Positions 35,842-47,129 of a stretch of DNA of 64,000 bases are shown here, piece after piece. Within the stretch, counting starts at the first letter, position 1; every line of letters starts with the position of its first letter. The notes under the pieces are model-generated. The model was not told where the DNA came from. It saw only the letters and a list, made by a program, of their open reading frames with translations, and made no database searches. The stretch comes from Bursaphelenchus xylophilus (lineage: Eukaryota > Nematoda > Chromadorea > Rhabditida > Aphelenchoididae), in contig CAJFCV020000001.1 in NCBI GenBank assembly GCA_904066235.2, forward strand, positions 4,402,001 to 4,466,000, read 5' to 3'. The position numbers and the translations under genes were made by a program.

Positions 35842-36118
35842 CTATGACTGTTCTTACGTGGGTGTGACAAATTTTGGCGAATATTCGTCGAATTTACAAA
35901 ATTTATTTTTCAGAGAAAAACGTGACACATACGAATGTGTCATGTTTTCTTCAATAGAGCGAAAGTTGACTCATTTCCAAATCAGGTCAAGTCTTTCGCC
36001 AACGTATTTTTCCACAATTTTTCTCGAGATCTCGAGTTTACATCTTTCGTATACGACTTCGTGCTTGTCTTACATGTTAGCCATGTGTTAAATTATAATT
36101 TCAGCCTTTCAGGTTAAG

Positions 36119-36845
36119 ATGAACGGCTTTCGGCCAGCGGTTTGGGATCCTCTTTTAATTATTGGCCAAATTGGGTGCAACCAGTCCTTGTTTTATGCGT
36201 CGCAGTGCTTGTCCATGTACATCTGGTCAGTATTTACGCCATACAAACCTACAGTTGACCATATCTTCACACCAATTGTGAGTTTTTGTTGTTCTTGATT
36301 GGTTTTTAGGAAAATTGATATTGCACTGCCTGCCTGAAGCGGTTGAGCTTGCAGTTTGGTTAATTTATAAAGCCAATTTGGATATAATTGGTTAGATTAA
36401 AGTTAAAGTGCCCTTGATGTTGTTGATGAAGAATCCTGGGCTATTTTTGTATATCTTTTTTAATGACTTCTGTGCTTGAGCCATGTTGAATATAAAATTT
36501 TAATATTTCATACAGTTATTTGATTATAACATGTATTGCTGCCGTTTTCAGACAGCCCGGCCGGTCAGTATCATTCAAATAATTTCCGCTGCAATCCTTG
36601 GATACGCCTTTTCCCGGACAGTTCAACGAGCCAAAAATTGCCTTGACTTTGCCTGCACGGCTCACTTTTGGCATTTCGTCCTCGTAATTCTCTACAATGC
36701 GACAATACCAACTCAACTCATGTGGTGGCTTCTGCAGCTGGTCAGTGTGACGATATGCACCGTGGTGGGAGAGTATTTCTGTTTCCGAAACGAACAGATG
36801 GAGATCCCATTGACGACAAGTGGAGCTCAAAGTAGTTCCAGCTAA
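36119..36845 (+). CDS. SYS1: SYS1, Golgi membrane protein
   Basis: Two exons (36119-36277 and 36552-36845, GT-AG, phase 0), 150 residues, the normal SYS1 length. The N-terminus RPAVWDPLLIIGQIGCNQSL matches the SYS1 start. Later blocks also fit: RAKNCLDFACTAHFWHFVL, then TQLMWWLLQLVSVTICTVVG and EYFCFRNEQMEIPL, which end the family. Four membrane helices. SYS1 recruits the small GTPase ARFRP1/Arl3 to the trans-Golgi and thereby Arl1 and golgins. TTTCAG and CTTTCAG just upstream of the ATG could serve as trans-splice acceptors. It shares a 277-bp divergent promoter region with GPAA1. Confidence 0.93.
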
Positions 36846-37398
36846 GCCATAATGTCACTGTTTGTATATACGATCTGTCTGTGATTAATCGGCCATATTT
36901 ATTTCGGCGATTTCCCACTTTCTTGTCTAGTGTAATATAATTTTTGTCTGGTTTTACTATTTCCTGAACCGGTGCTTATTGTCTTCTCCAGCACACTCCA
37001 CGAAATACGCCAAATATTCTCGAAAGTAATATGAAAAACGATAAATTATCAAAAAAATTTTTAAAATTTGTCTTTGCTGACTAATTTTAGGATATAAGTT
37101 ACTATAAATTACAACGATTCCAGTCCAAAAATTCAATTAAACCATGAATAAGTGATTTATTCGACATGAATAAGCTAAAAAGATACGCAGAAATCCGATA
37201 AAAATATAGTACCATGAATAATATAAAAAATAATTAAAATTCGATATAAAAGACAGGCAGATGATAAGACCACAATGAATGACTAATTTGACATGCTCCA
37301 TTCAACAATCTCTTTCAATCTTACAAAAAAATTAAAAATTTGAATGTTATCCAGGGCGCAGTTCGTCCAATATAAAAAGTAATAAATAAGTTACAAAA
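36846..37398. other. Convergent 3' spacer SYS1 / UBA5
   Basis: AT-rich spacer with no coding ORF. It contains repeated short phrases around ACCATGAATAA (about 37140 and 37211) and a CTAGTGTAATATAA variant (about 36929). Confidence 0.45.
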
Positions 37399-39057
37399 CT
37401 ACTCCTTTTTCATCGCCTTTAGTTGTGCCATCATGTCAGCCAACTTTCTCTTGGCTTCTTCTGGATCTTCGGCCTCTTCTGGCACTTCTTCTTGTTGTTC
37501 TTCCACATCAGCTGCTTCATATTGCAACTTGATTCCTTGCGCGACTTCCGTGGCCTTTTCCTCTGGTACAAACTCATCTACCACTTCTATTCCCCATTCT
37601 TCTTCATGGACAACCTCGACTTGTTGTTTTTCCTCCACTTTTGGGCCTTCTCGAGCCAATTTCTCTTGGTATTCTTTCTGTCTTTGTTTACAGTGATTTT
37701 CTGAGCAATAAGGGTTCGGTTTGAGGTCGGCTCGTGGGAAATAATCCTCCATGGCGGAGTAGCAGAGGAACACGGAGACTTCACCAAATTCTAGGAGAAA
37801 TTTGAGGGCATTTTGGACGAGTAGACCGGCAACAATCGCCATTGTTGTGGGAAGGGAAGCGGCACAAACTCCATCTTTTTTCAAGGTCTTCTCATCGATT
37901 CCTGTAGCCACAATTAATGGTGGAGAACACTGAAAGTGCAATTATTAAATTACAGAAAAGCTGTAACTGTACGATCCTTCGGAGACATCTTATACGATAA
38001 AACATGTTTCATCGTATAAAACGTCTTCGAGCCTTGTGTTCTAATTTAGATTTCTGATTCGATTACCTAAACAAAACCAAAAACTTACCGCAAAGCAAGG
38101 TGTTCTTCCTGGCTCAATAAATTGGATATGACCACTAACAGCATTTTCACTAACTCCAGATTCAATCCAAGTCTGTCCAAGTTCATTACAAGCGGTGTTG
38201 ATGGTCATTCTGGCTTCAAAGTTGTCGACACAACTAAGAACCAGGTCAACGGCACCACCGGTCAAAGAGCCATGTTGAATTCTCTCCATAAAAATATTGA
38301 AGTTGGTCATGGTGGTAATATTCATATTGTGGGTCTCAAACTCAACATCTGGATTGATCTTTCTGTAAAGATACAGAAATAAGAGACCTCATTTTTTGCA
38401 AAAAATATCTAAACACAGAAAAAAAACAATTAAAATACTTACACCAAGGTCTCTTTGGCCGCCTCAACCTTGCTCAATCCGCTCTGATCCGGTTTATAAA
38501 AGAGGCGATTCATGTTCGCCAGCTCCACGGTGTCGTAATCGAACAAAATGAGCTTCCCAACTCCACATCTAGTCAACATTTCGGCGACCACAGAGCCAAC
38601 CCCACCCACTCCAACAACTGCCAACGATTTCTTTCGAATGTTTTCGTAGTTTTTCACTACACCCATTCGTTTGAGGGCCATCAGTCGAGAGTAGGGATTC
38701 GAGTCGACGACTTCATCAGACATTTCAGCGATTTTTTGCCGAACAACAGGCTGCGATTTGCTTGATGACTGGGCTGAGAAATCGGGAAGAGGTTGTCGCT
38801 GAAAATGGTGTGGATAGGCAGGAAAAGTAAAACAAAACATAAAAAATCCAAAGACATCCGATATTACTCTAAAAATTAATTTTCGCCGCTTCCAAACCGC
38901 TTGACTCCCGTTATTAAAGCTTCTAAAAGTCAAAACACATCAAATCCAAGCCACTCACCTTATCCAGCTGGTCATTTTGCTCCCTTACTTTGCTGATCAA
39001 GGCCTTCAAAGAATCATGGACCTCCTGCGCCTTCTTGATAACATCGTCGCCTGGCAT
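37399..39057 (-). CDS. UBA5: UBA5, E1 enzyme for UFM1
   Basis: Four minus-strand exons: 38959-39057, 38443-38798, 38089-38362 and 37399-37929, 419 residues. The E1 adenylation domain is intact: [14 protein letters not shown], the nucleotide loop GVGGVG (residues 96-101), [18 protein letters not shown], and [14 protein letters not shown]. The catalytic cysteine is in DGVCAASLP (Cys265). Four zinc ligands are present as CFAC (241, 244) and CSENHC (318, 323). The acidic C-terminal tail with [11 protein letters not shown] is the UFM1-interacting segment, followed by the E2-binding end. UBA5 activates UFM1 and passes it to UFC1, mainly for ER ribosome quality control. One intron carries a copy of the ATACGATGAAA hairpin. 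Start chosen at the Met that gives a short coiled N-terminus as in the family. Confidence 0.95.
37980..38030. repeat. Hairpin of the GACATTTTATACGATGAAA family in a UBA5 intron
   Basis: Short version: GAGACATCTTATACGATAAA, a few bases, then TTTCATCGTATAAAACGTC. It lies in the intron 37930-38088. Confidence 0.75.
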
Positions 39058-39336
39058 ATCCGGTTCGCTAGAAAGACTGGCCCTGAAATTACAAGTTGGA
39101 ATCTCTCTTCAAGCACACGTAAAATTATCGGATGAATTTCTTTGGAATTTGCTAAATTTTGCACTGTTGGAAGATTTTTTTCATTTATTATTGGCATTCC
39201 GCTTCAAATTTGATTGTTTTCGTGGTGAAGCTCACGCAGAAGTTCATAAAATAGACACAAAATGAAGTTACGAAGGGAGTAAAATAGTGAGAAAAGTGAA
39301 AACTTACATTTGCTATTTATTTGCAGTGTAATTTGA

Positions 39337-39438
<102 letters not shown>

Positions 39439-39607
39439 TAACCGTAAGTTTCAAGTCGAAGAGTACTGAAAGAAATGTGCTGAATTGATAATTATGAATA
39501 AAAATAACAGTTTTTATATTGGAATATACGGGAATTCAAATTATTTAGGTAAAAAAACAAAAGGATATTAATTTTGCAGTAAAATTTATTGTCATAACAA
39601 CAGTTTT

Positions 39608-39621
39608 GTAGCTATGGAAAC
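39608..39621 (+). promoter_or_regulatory. X-box (RFX/DAF-19 site) of IFT88
   Basis: GTAGCTATGGAAAC fits the nematode X-box consensus GTHNYYATRRNAAC at all 14 positions. It lies 115-128 bp upstream of the IFT88 start codon, where X-boxes of nematode ciliary genes usually sit. This predicts expression in ciliated sensory neurons under an RFX factor. Confidence 0.88.
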
Positions 39622-39735
39622 TCAAAACGGATAAAATTCGCAGGAAAAGCTAAGGAAATCGTAAGTTTTGGCATAAAATTGAGTTGCTACTTGAATAAAA
39701 ACCGTGTATTTGACAATTTTCAGTGGTAGACAGCC

Positions 39736-42700
39736 ATGACAACGTCGACAGAAGATCCTTACAGCGGGTTCAACGATTACGACCATGCTTACGACACGGA
39801 TGTAAGTAAAATACGAAGTCTTAAAAAAAAATCCATCTTAAATAATAAACACTTAGTTTTCAGGCACTGTTTGCGGACAAAGAATTTGTCCGGGCAGCAG
39901 CAAGGTCAAGTCATTCCAGAAGATTGGTGAGTTTGGAAAAAAATTGCGCAAAATCTGAGCTGTCGGTGGAAAACATGAACTGAAATTTTCAAGAATTTAT
40001 ACATGATCCTTGTAGAGAATCTGTGCAAAATTTGAAGAAAATTGGAGAGTAAAATTATGTTACACTTGAGATACTGTAACATAATTTTAGATGATTTCAT
40101 CTTCAATCAAATTTTTTGTGGAAGCCGGAGCACTTTTTATAAGACCTTTTCAAAGAATATTTTATTTTTTCCTTCAAAATTTCAGCCGACCGGAGCTCGC
40201 CAAGCCATTGGAAGTCGTCTCGGAACAGGGTCCAATCAACTGAATGCAGCTCGTCTTCCAACAGCTTCGGCGTTACGGAGTTCATTGGCATCCAGGAGGA
40301 TCGGAAATGAGGTTTCACGGCCAATGACGGCCGTCCGAGGCGCCGGATTCACTTCAGCTGGACGCAGTGAGTAAATGAGTCCATGCCGAGACTAAACAAA
40401 TTTCAGAATCAACATTCGAAGGGGTCAAGGCTCCTCAGAATGGATTGGAAAGCCATGAAGACAGGTCGGTTTCAGCTGTTTTAAAAAAATTCGATTTTTT
40501 CAGTGTCGTCAAGAAGATCAAGGAGCTGGAAAACAAATGCAAAGACCTCCTGGTCGAGAGTGTCATGGCGAGCGACCGGAATGAGATGAAATTGGCGTTG
40601 GACAAGGCCAAAGAGGCGAATCGGGTGGAGCAAAACATAAAGAAAATGAAGAGAGACGCCAGAGAGCCCGAAAACATCGACCTCGCTTTATCAGCACAAC
40701 TCACGCTGGCCTGTCAGCATGTCAACAACAACATGATCAGTGAGGCGATCAACACTTATGAGGTAAAATACGAAAGCTTTTATGAAGTTCAAGTTTTTCT
40801 GAACGTAATTGGCTGAGAAATAGGCGGAAAGGTGATTTTGTCTGACTGTGTCTCCTCATTTTGCATGCTCTTTCGGAGAAAAAAGATTGCGCAAAATCTC
40901 AGTTCTCGTTGCAAATCAAAAATTTTTGTGAGCTGATTTACGTCATGCATAGAGTGTTTACATAAAATTTGAAAAAAATCTGAAAACCTCATTTGGGTTA
41001 CTGTAACAAAATTTCAGGTGATTTTATCGGACGAAAGCTTTGCAAATGTGAAAAGACTCAATGTGAATCTTGGAAATTTGTATTTCCGACGGCGAGATTA
41101 TCCAACGGCTCTGAAATATTATCAAAAAGCGTTGGATCGAGTCCCTCAAACCCAAAGGAGAATGCAGAGCAAGATCTTGAATAATATTGGCGTGGCTCAG
41201 ATCAAAAGAGGCAAATATGAAAGTGGAAGGGACAATTTTAGCGAGTGCCTCAAGGTGAGTTACTGTGAGGAGTTTTTGAAAAAATTGTTTTAATTCAGTG
41301 CACCGTGCATTTTTGTAAATTGCACTGTGCAAAAATCATTTTTCCAGACCGCACTGTGCAGTCAAAAAAATTGAAAAATTTGTGCACTGTGCAAAAATAA
41401 GTCGTCTCTAGTCGCATAGTGCAATTAGAAATCATTTTTCAATTGATCGCACTGTGCAATAAGCAAGAAATTGAGTAAAAAATACTATAAATAGTTGGTA
41501 ATTTAAAAATGAAAAATATTTTTTTTCAGACCGAAGCCGATTACCATGCTGCTCTGAATCTTGTGCTGGCTTGTTATTGTTTGGACGATGCTGAAAGTAT
41601 GAAAGACGCTTTCCAGAGACTTGTGGACATTCCAACAATGGTTGATGATTCCACGAAGCCACAGGACATCGATATTCTGGCTCAGGAGGCAATGAATAAC
41701 GACATGTTGAAAAAGTAGGCAGTGTTTTTGTAGAAATTTAATTTTTTTACAAAAGTTGGTATATTAAAACTTACCATAGAATGGCGGAATATACTTCAAA
41801 TTTGACTTTTTTTTACTCAAAATTGACATAAATAAAAAAAAATTTCCTATCCCCCAAGTGCGACGCTTAGATTTTCTTTAAATTTTGCACACACGTCGGG
41901 AATAGACTAAATATCAATTCCTGAAGTTTTAGCTCGCGCTTTGCAGGAGCCGCCGAGATATCGGACGATTTATGCCGCCGAGAGGGCGCGCTAAACGTGG
42001 AGAGCGGTCAGAGAGAAAAACGCTTTTTGGCCATAACTTTGGCAGTTTCATGCGAAAAATTTTGATTTTTTGTAGAAACATTACCCTTTACGGTAGAAAT
42101 AGGCATGAAACTTTTCGTGCCGAAATTCGGCAAAAAGTCCGAAATTTTGGCCGACTTTCGATCTAAATATCTCTGTTGTTTCTGCAAAGCGCGAGCTAGG
42201 ATTCTCGCATATATCTTAGAAAAATTATTCTTAATTTGTGCCAAGTTTCATCAAAATCTGAGCGTCGCACTTGGGGTACTTCCCCTGTAAGTTATGGAAA
42301 AATTTTTCGCATGCCCGACTCTCCTTATTTTACGTGGACTCTACTAACAAAAATAAAAAAATCGTTTTTAGATGGGAACGTCAACGCAAACAGCTAGCTG
42401 AGAATACGATTATGACCGCTGCAAAAGTTATTTCGCCCCGAATTGCCAAGGATTTTCATGAGGGATACGAATGGTGCCTGGGGGTCATAAAACAATCGAT
42501 TTATGCGGGTTTGGCGACCGAATTGGAGATGAACAAAGCCGTGGAAATGCTGAAGCGGGGCGACTTGGAGACCGCGACGGAAGCATTGTTGGCATTTAAC
42601 AACAAGGAGAACAAAGTGGCCAGCGCTTCGGCCAACAATTTGGCCATGTTGACCATGATGGTGAGTTGACTTGAACAGCGAATTTCTCGAAATGTAGCCC

Positions 42701-44773
42701 TTCGATTTCGTTCAAATTTGGAACACAGACTTCATATAGAATGGCTATCAATCGTTGAGAATTTTAGCTCATATTTTTTAAAGTCAGTCGAAATGTTCAA
42801 CGATACTTCTTTCGCTAAACGGAAAATGATGATAATTTCTCCGCGGGTCATTGCTGAGGCTGCGATGCATAGAGTTCGATAAAACTTTGCACAATTTGAG
42901 ACTAATATTTTATAAGTCACAACTTAAATTTTTAGCACGTGCTTTGCAAAGATGACCGATATTTTTAGACGGAAAGTTGGCAAGAATTCCGATTTTTTCG
43001 CGATTTTCAGCTTCAAAGTTTCAGTACCTCTTTGAAGTGAGGAGTCCAATAGGGTTACAAAAATTTTTTCCATCAAATTGGTCAGAGATACAGCCAAATT
43101 TTTTACCTTACCGCCAAAAAATTAAAAAAATATTTTTTTGTGTTTCAGCAAGGAAAAGACCATCTCAATGATGCAGCGCAATTTGCCGAACAATCGCTAA
43201 GTCTAGACCGCTATAATTCGAATGCTTTGGTCAACAGAGGGAACGTTTATCACCTCCAAGGCAACCACAAATCGGCTATTCAGTGCTATCGGTAGGAATT
43301 AGTTGAAATCAGTGTCTTTTACTTTGTATTTTACCGGTTGACCTAGAAAACAACTATAAATTTTTCAGTGAAGCCCTTCAAATCGAGCCAGCTTGCATTC
43401 AAGCCTTATTTAATTTGGGATTGCTCAGCAAGGAGACAAATGACTTGGAAACTGCAATTAACAGCTACTACAAGCTCCGGAGTATCCTACCGAATAATGT
43501 TCAAGTGCTTATTCAACTCGCCTCGCTGTAAGTTATTAAAAAAATTCAAAGTTTCCTGCTGCCTATGCAAAAAATCAAAATTTTCTTTTTTCGCAAAATG
43601 CGGCCAAAACACAAAGCAAATCTTCTTTGCACAGTGTAGATTTTCTCTCCAGATACGAAGGTTCGGACAAGCAGCAAGCCATTGACTTCTACTCGGACGC
43701 CTCCAGCCTGGCTCCCAATGATCCAGCCATCTTGTACAAGTTGGGGCAGCTTTACGACAGTATGGGCGATAAATCAGCGGCCTTCAACTATATGAACGAC
43801 AGCTATAGGCTATTTCCGGCCAACATAGAGGTCATTAAATGGCTTGGCAACTATTACATTGACAGTCAAATACCCGAAAGTGCTATTCGGTTTTTCGAAA
43901 AAGCGGCTATTATGGAGTAAGTTGACTGTGGTTTGTTATTGATAGTAAAACGCTAAATTTCCTCAGGCTTGTCGTCAATAGCTCTCTTATTATTTTGTGG
44001 TCTTTTTAATACAAAATGGCTCTATCTTTGAAACTTTTTCGATAATATCTTACCCTAAACCACCTATAACATCATTTTTCCAGACCCCACAACGTTGAAT
44101 GGTACCTCCTCATGGCCGGGTGTCAACGCAGAGCCGGCCAACTCCAAAAGTCGTTAGAAGTGTACAAACAAACCCATCTACAGTTCCCTCAGAATGTGGA
44201 ATGTCTCAAGTTTTTGGTCCAATTGAGTCGAGACTTGAGGATGCTCGAAGAGCAAGCCGAGTACGAAAAGAAGTTACGCCGTCTCGATCAGGGGCTACAA
44301 CGGCGATCTCAGCGCGAAACTGACTCCAGTCAAAGCCGCAGATTGGCTGTGGCATCACCGAATACTTTGCCACCACCAAGCAGTAAGCAAAAATATGAAA
44401 ATTACTATATCTCAAAAGCACCAAAAATTTTTATAGAATACCGCATAAAACCCCTTTCAAGAACAAATTAAATCCTTATTCGACGTTTTCTAGTCTAAAA
44501 ATCCAATTTCAACCTTATTTTAGGTCATTACACCCAAATATTTTAGGAAATTCAAGTGTAATGTCCGCGCCTTCCCGCCAACACAGCGCCAAGGCCTTAC
44601 TAGAGGTCGATGGGCCCTATCGACCGCAAAAACGCGATATAACTGATGCTGACTTGGCCTACGATGACCCAGTAGCTCCGCAAACGGAGAGGCCGAGGAC
44701 TGGATTCAATTCGAAAAACGCGGATCCCTTTGATATGAGCGAGTTCGGAGCCGACGACCTGCTTCCTGACTAA
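39736..44773 (+). CDS. IFT88: IFT88/OSM-5, intraflagellar transport TPR protein
   Basis: Thirteen exons: 39736-39801, 39864-39926, 40186-40366, 40407-40464, 40504-40762, 41018-41254, 41530-41714, 42372-42660, 43149-43291, 43369-43527, 43653-43916, 44084-44382 and 44547-44773. All are GT-AG with matching phases, 809 residues (human ~824). The N-terminus DPYSGFNDYDHAYDTD and the SRPMTAVRGAGFTSAG block are IFT88 hallmarks. TPR repeats follow, with LNVNLGNLYFRRRDYPTALK, LGQLYDSMGDKSAAF and NIEVIKWLGNYYIDSQ; the acidic C-terminus ends in FGADDLLPD. IFT88 is a core IFT-B subunit needed to build cilia; its C. elegans orthologue is osm-5. A perfect X-box lies upstream. Several introns carry repeats (TGCACNGTGCA cluster 41290-41460; a terminal-repeat element 41858-42276). 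Confidence 0.95.
41290..41460. repeat. TGCACNGTGCA palindrome cluster in an IFT88 intron
   Basis: Six copies or near copies in 170 bp (for example GCACCGTGC, TGCACTGTGCA, GCACTGTGCAG, CGCACTGTGCA). Same palindrome as in VPS51 intron 3, spaced 20-40 bp. Confidence 0.75.
41858..42276. mobile_element. Intronic element with termini CCCCAAGTGCGACGCT
   Basis: Left end CCCCAAGTGCGACGCT-AGATTTT; right end AAAATCTGAGCGTCGCACTTGGGG read inverted matches it over ~23 bp. The interior has an inverted pair: AGCTCGCGCTTTGCAGGAG on the left, CTGCAAAGCGCGAGCTAGG on the right. Related fragments occur near 47700-47880, 50160-50330, 52080-52110, 56550-56770, 57600-57660 and 59737-60020. No ORF. Confidence 0.7.
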
Positions 44774-44937
44774 AACTCAGTGCATCTTATCTAATTCCTA
44801 CCTAAAATATTTTTAAATATAATTTCTCATTCGATATTGTAGTAGATAAAATTTTAAGTAAAAAACTGCAAAAAATCGTCACAAAAACAACAAACTTTAT
44901 AAATGGATTCCTAACAACAAATAAAAACAATAAAACA

Positions 44938-46476
44938 CTACTGATTTTCCACCTTTTCGACAGGTTGAGCACGTCCGGCACGTTTGAATTGGAGTTGGTC
45001 CTTCTTTCGGAGGTCTTCCAGGCTTGGCGGTGCTGCTTTCGCCGCTGAAATGAAGTGAATAGAGCTTAACTCGTCAGAAAGTAACAAATCTTGCATAGGA
45101 ATGCTAATAGATGAAATATGTAATAGTTTTTATATTACACATGATAGGAAGCTTCCAAAAAAACCAAAATCCTTACATCGATAGTCCTTCCAGACGTTCT
45201 TGATCCCTTTCTGACTGTTTTTCGGGACGGGAATGAACTTTGGGATGTTAAAGAAATTCCGGACGGGCTGTAATCTGAACAATCCCGCGTAGGCCAACGA
45301 AATCACGTTGGAGGTGCACCAATAAACACACAAAGCAGCCGGGAATTGAGAGCTGGATACAAGTACTACTAATGGGAGACCATATTGCATTCCATACTTC
45401 ATTGCTGGGCCCATTTGATCCGAGGTTTGACCAGATTCAATACCGACTTTGAGGACGGCGGCCATCGAAAGAGCCGAGATGATGGGGAGAGCGTAATATG
45501 GGTCAGGGATGGTCAAATCTGGGAACCAAAGAGTCCCACCAGTATTGAATCCGGGATATGGAGTATTGGCCATCTTTCGGACAGCAAAGAATTGGGTCAT
45601 GAAAACAGCTCCATTGGCCAAAAGGATCATCATTTGCCGACCGATTTTGATGTCTTTCGAGCGAAGGAAATCGCGCTGCTCAACCATTACTTGTTGCACT
45701 GGAACATATACTTGTTATTCAAATTTTTCTGATTGAAATCAAAGCAGTAAGAATTGCGATTCAATCGATATTGTTCATGATAATGCCTAAAATTCCAAAG
45801 AAATACTTGTAAAACACTTACTAAGCAAATTGTTGGCTTCGGCCTTTGCTTGCTGTAGCCTTTCTTGGAATTCTCCCATCTCCTTGCGATAATGACTTTG
45901 AATGGCAACATTTTTCTGCGATAACACCACTACCTTCACCAAGATCAACCTCAAGGCCAGCGTTGCTAGAAAAGTAAAAATTAGCTGATTTAAAACCTAA
46001 AAACTTGAACAAAAAGAGATAACACGCTGTTTACTCACTCAGCATCAACGTTGCCCACCATGGAATCTCCAGATTATTGTGCATAAACTCAAGAGCATAT
46101 CGGAAGTAACTTGAAGGTGTATACCATGTAAACAACCCTAATTCGTTGAGAATACTCTGTTTGGCCTCAAGAAGCTCCGTCAGCGAGGGCCTTGGAGGAG
46201 GTGGAGTTGGGATCGGTGGGAGATCTGCGATTTTCTGCAAACAATTATATTACACATGGCGCAGATATCGTATAACTGACAAAAATTCAAGGCCTAGAAA
46301 AAAGCGGCCAAGCATCATGAATCTAAAAAGGCGAAAACACAAATTCGAAGACTTACCGAGACATCAACCTTGCCGAAGACGTCTCCGACCGAGATGCATC
46401 GAACCGAAACCAAGACCTTCGAGTGATTTCGAGGGATTATTCGATAAACTGCTGCTATTCGAGGAATCCTCAACAT
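44938..46476 (-). CDS. OXA1L: OXA1, mitochondrial inner-membrane insertase
   Basis: Five minus-strand exons: 46357-46476, 46039-46234, 45822-45965, 45177-45698 and 44938-45044, 362 residues. The first ~40 residues are basic and hydroxylated without acids until late (MLRIPRIAAVYRIIPRNHSK), a mitochondrial presequence. The start was chosen because only this frame joins the next exon. The 60KD_IMP/YidC domain follows: IPWWATLML, YRKEMGEFQERLQQAKAEA, FFAVRKMANTPYPGFNTGG, LWFPDLTIPDPYYALPIIS, and FPAALCVYWCTSNVISL. Five helices fit the Oxa1 fold. The C-terminal tail is basic, as expected for ribosome contact. Oxa1 inserts mitochondrially made and some imported proteins into the inner membrane. An out-of-frame ATG (MGKIRR...) lies upstream in the 5' leader. 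Confidence 0.93.
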
Positions 46477-46652
46477 TATAGCATCGACTCTTGTCCGTCC
46501 TCCTGATTTTGCCCATCAAAAAATAAAATTTTGGCAAAAGAAATTTATTTTAGACGAAATTTCACAAATGTTGCGAAATGTCACAAAATTATTGGTTGTT
46601 GAAATACCGTCATTTTGGATGAGAAAACACGGTGATCGGTGGTTGCAGCAAA

Positions 46653-47048
46653 ATGTACAATATCTTGATGCCGTTGGGTCAGGCCAGATCCAATAAAAAC
46701 AGTCAGTTTCTAACTGCATTTTATATTATACTAGCCATTATTGATAATTTAATGTCAAAAAAATGGGTTTTTTTTTTCAGTTTCCGATCAATTGGAAGAG
46801 TTCACGACGTCTACCTTGCCTTATGTGGCTTTGTTTCTTTACCTTGTCCTCTTTATTGCCACAGCTTTGATGATTTTCCTTGTTTGTCAAATCGTTTACG
46901 AGATGGTAAGATTACTGTTTACACATTTAAAACTTCAAAAAATTTATTTCAGTGTACCAGTGGTATCTCTGCTCCTCGCAAGAGACAGCCATCCAATTCA
47001 GAGAAGCTTCAGATTTTTGATCTGGAACGTTACTCATCTGCGGTCTAA
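46653..47048 (+). CDS. Small single-pass membrane protein, unidentified
   Basis: Three exons (46653-46701, 46781-46905 and 46953-47048; GT-AG, phases 1 and 0), 89 residues. A short polar N-terminus (MYNILMPLGQARSNKN) is followed by one long hydrophobic helix (LPYVALFLYLVLFIATALMI, ~residues 29-52) and a basic then acidic cytosolic-type tail ending in ERYSSAV. No signal peptide cleavage site is evident, so it is probably a signal-anchor protein. GGTTGCAG eight bases before the ATG could be a trans-splice acceptor. It lies between OXA1 and the acetylcholine receptor gene, both on the other strand. The phase fit of all three exons favours a real gene; no family is recognised. Confidence 0.6.
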   Translation: MYNILMPLGQARSNKNSQFLTAFYIILAIIDNLMSKKWVFFFSFRSIGRVHDVYLALCGFVSLPCPLYCHSFDDFPCLSNRLRDGKITVYTFKTSKNLFQCTSGISAPRKRQPSNSEKLQIFDLERYSSAV

Positions 47049-47129
47049 ATTAATGTCAAATACATGAAAATACTGAATAAATCGTAGAACTTTATGTTTT
47101 AAATACATTTATAACACATTCTACATAAT

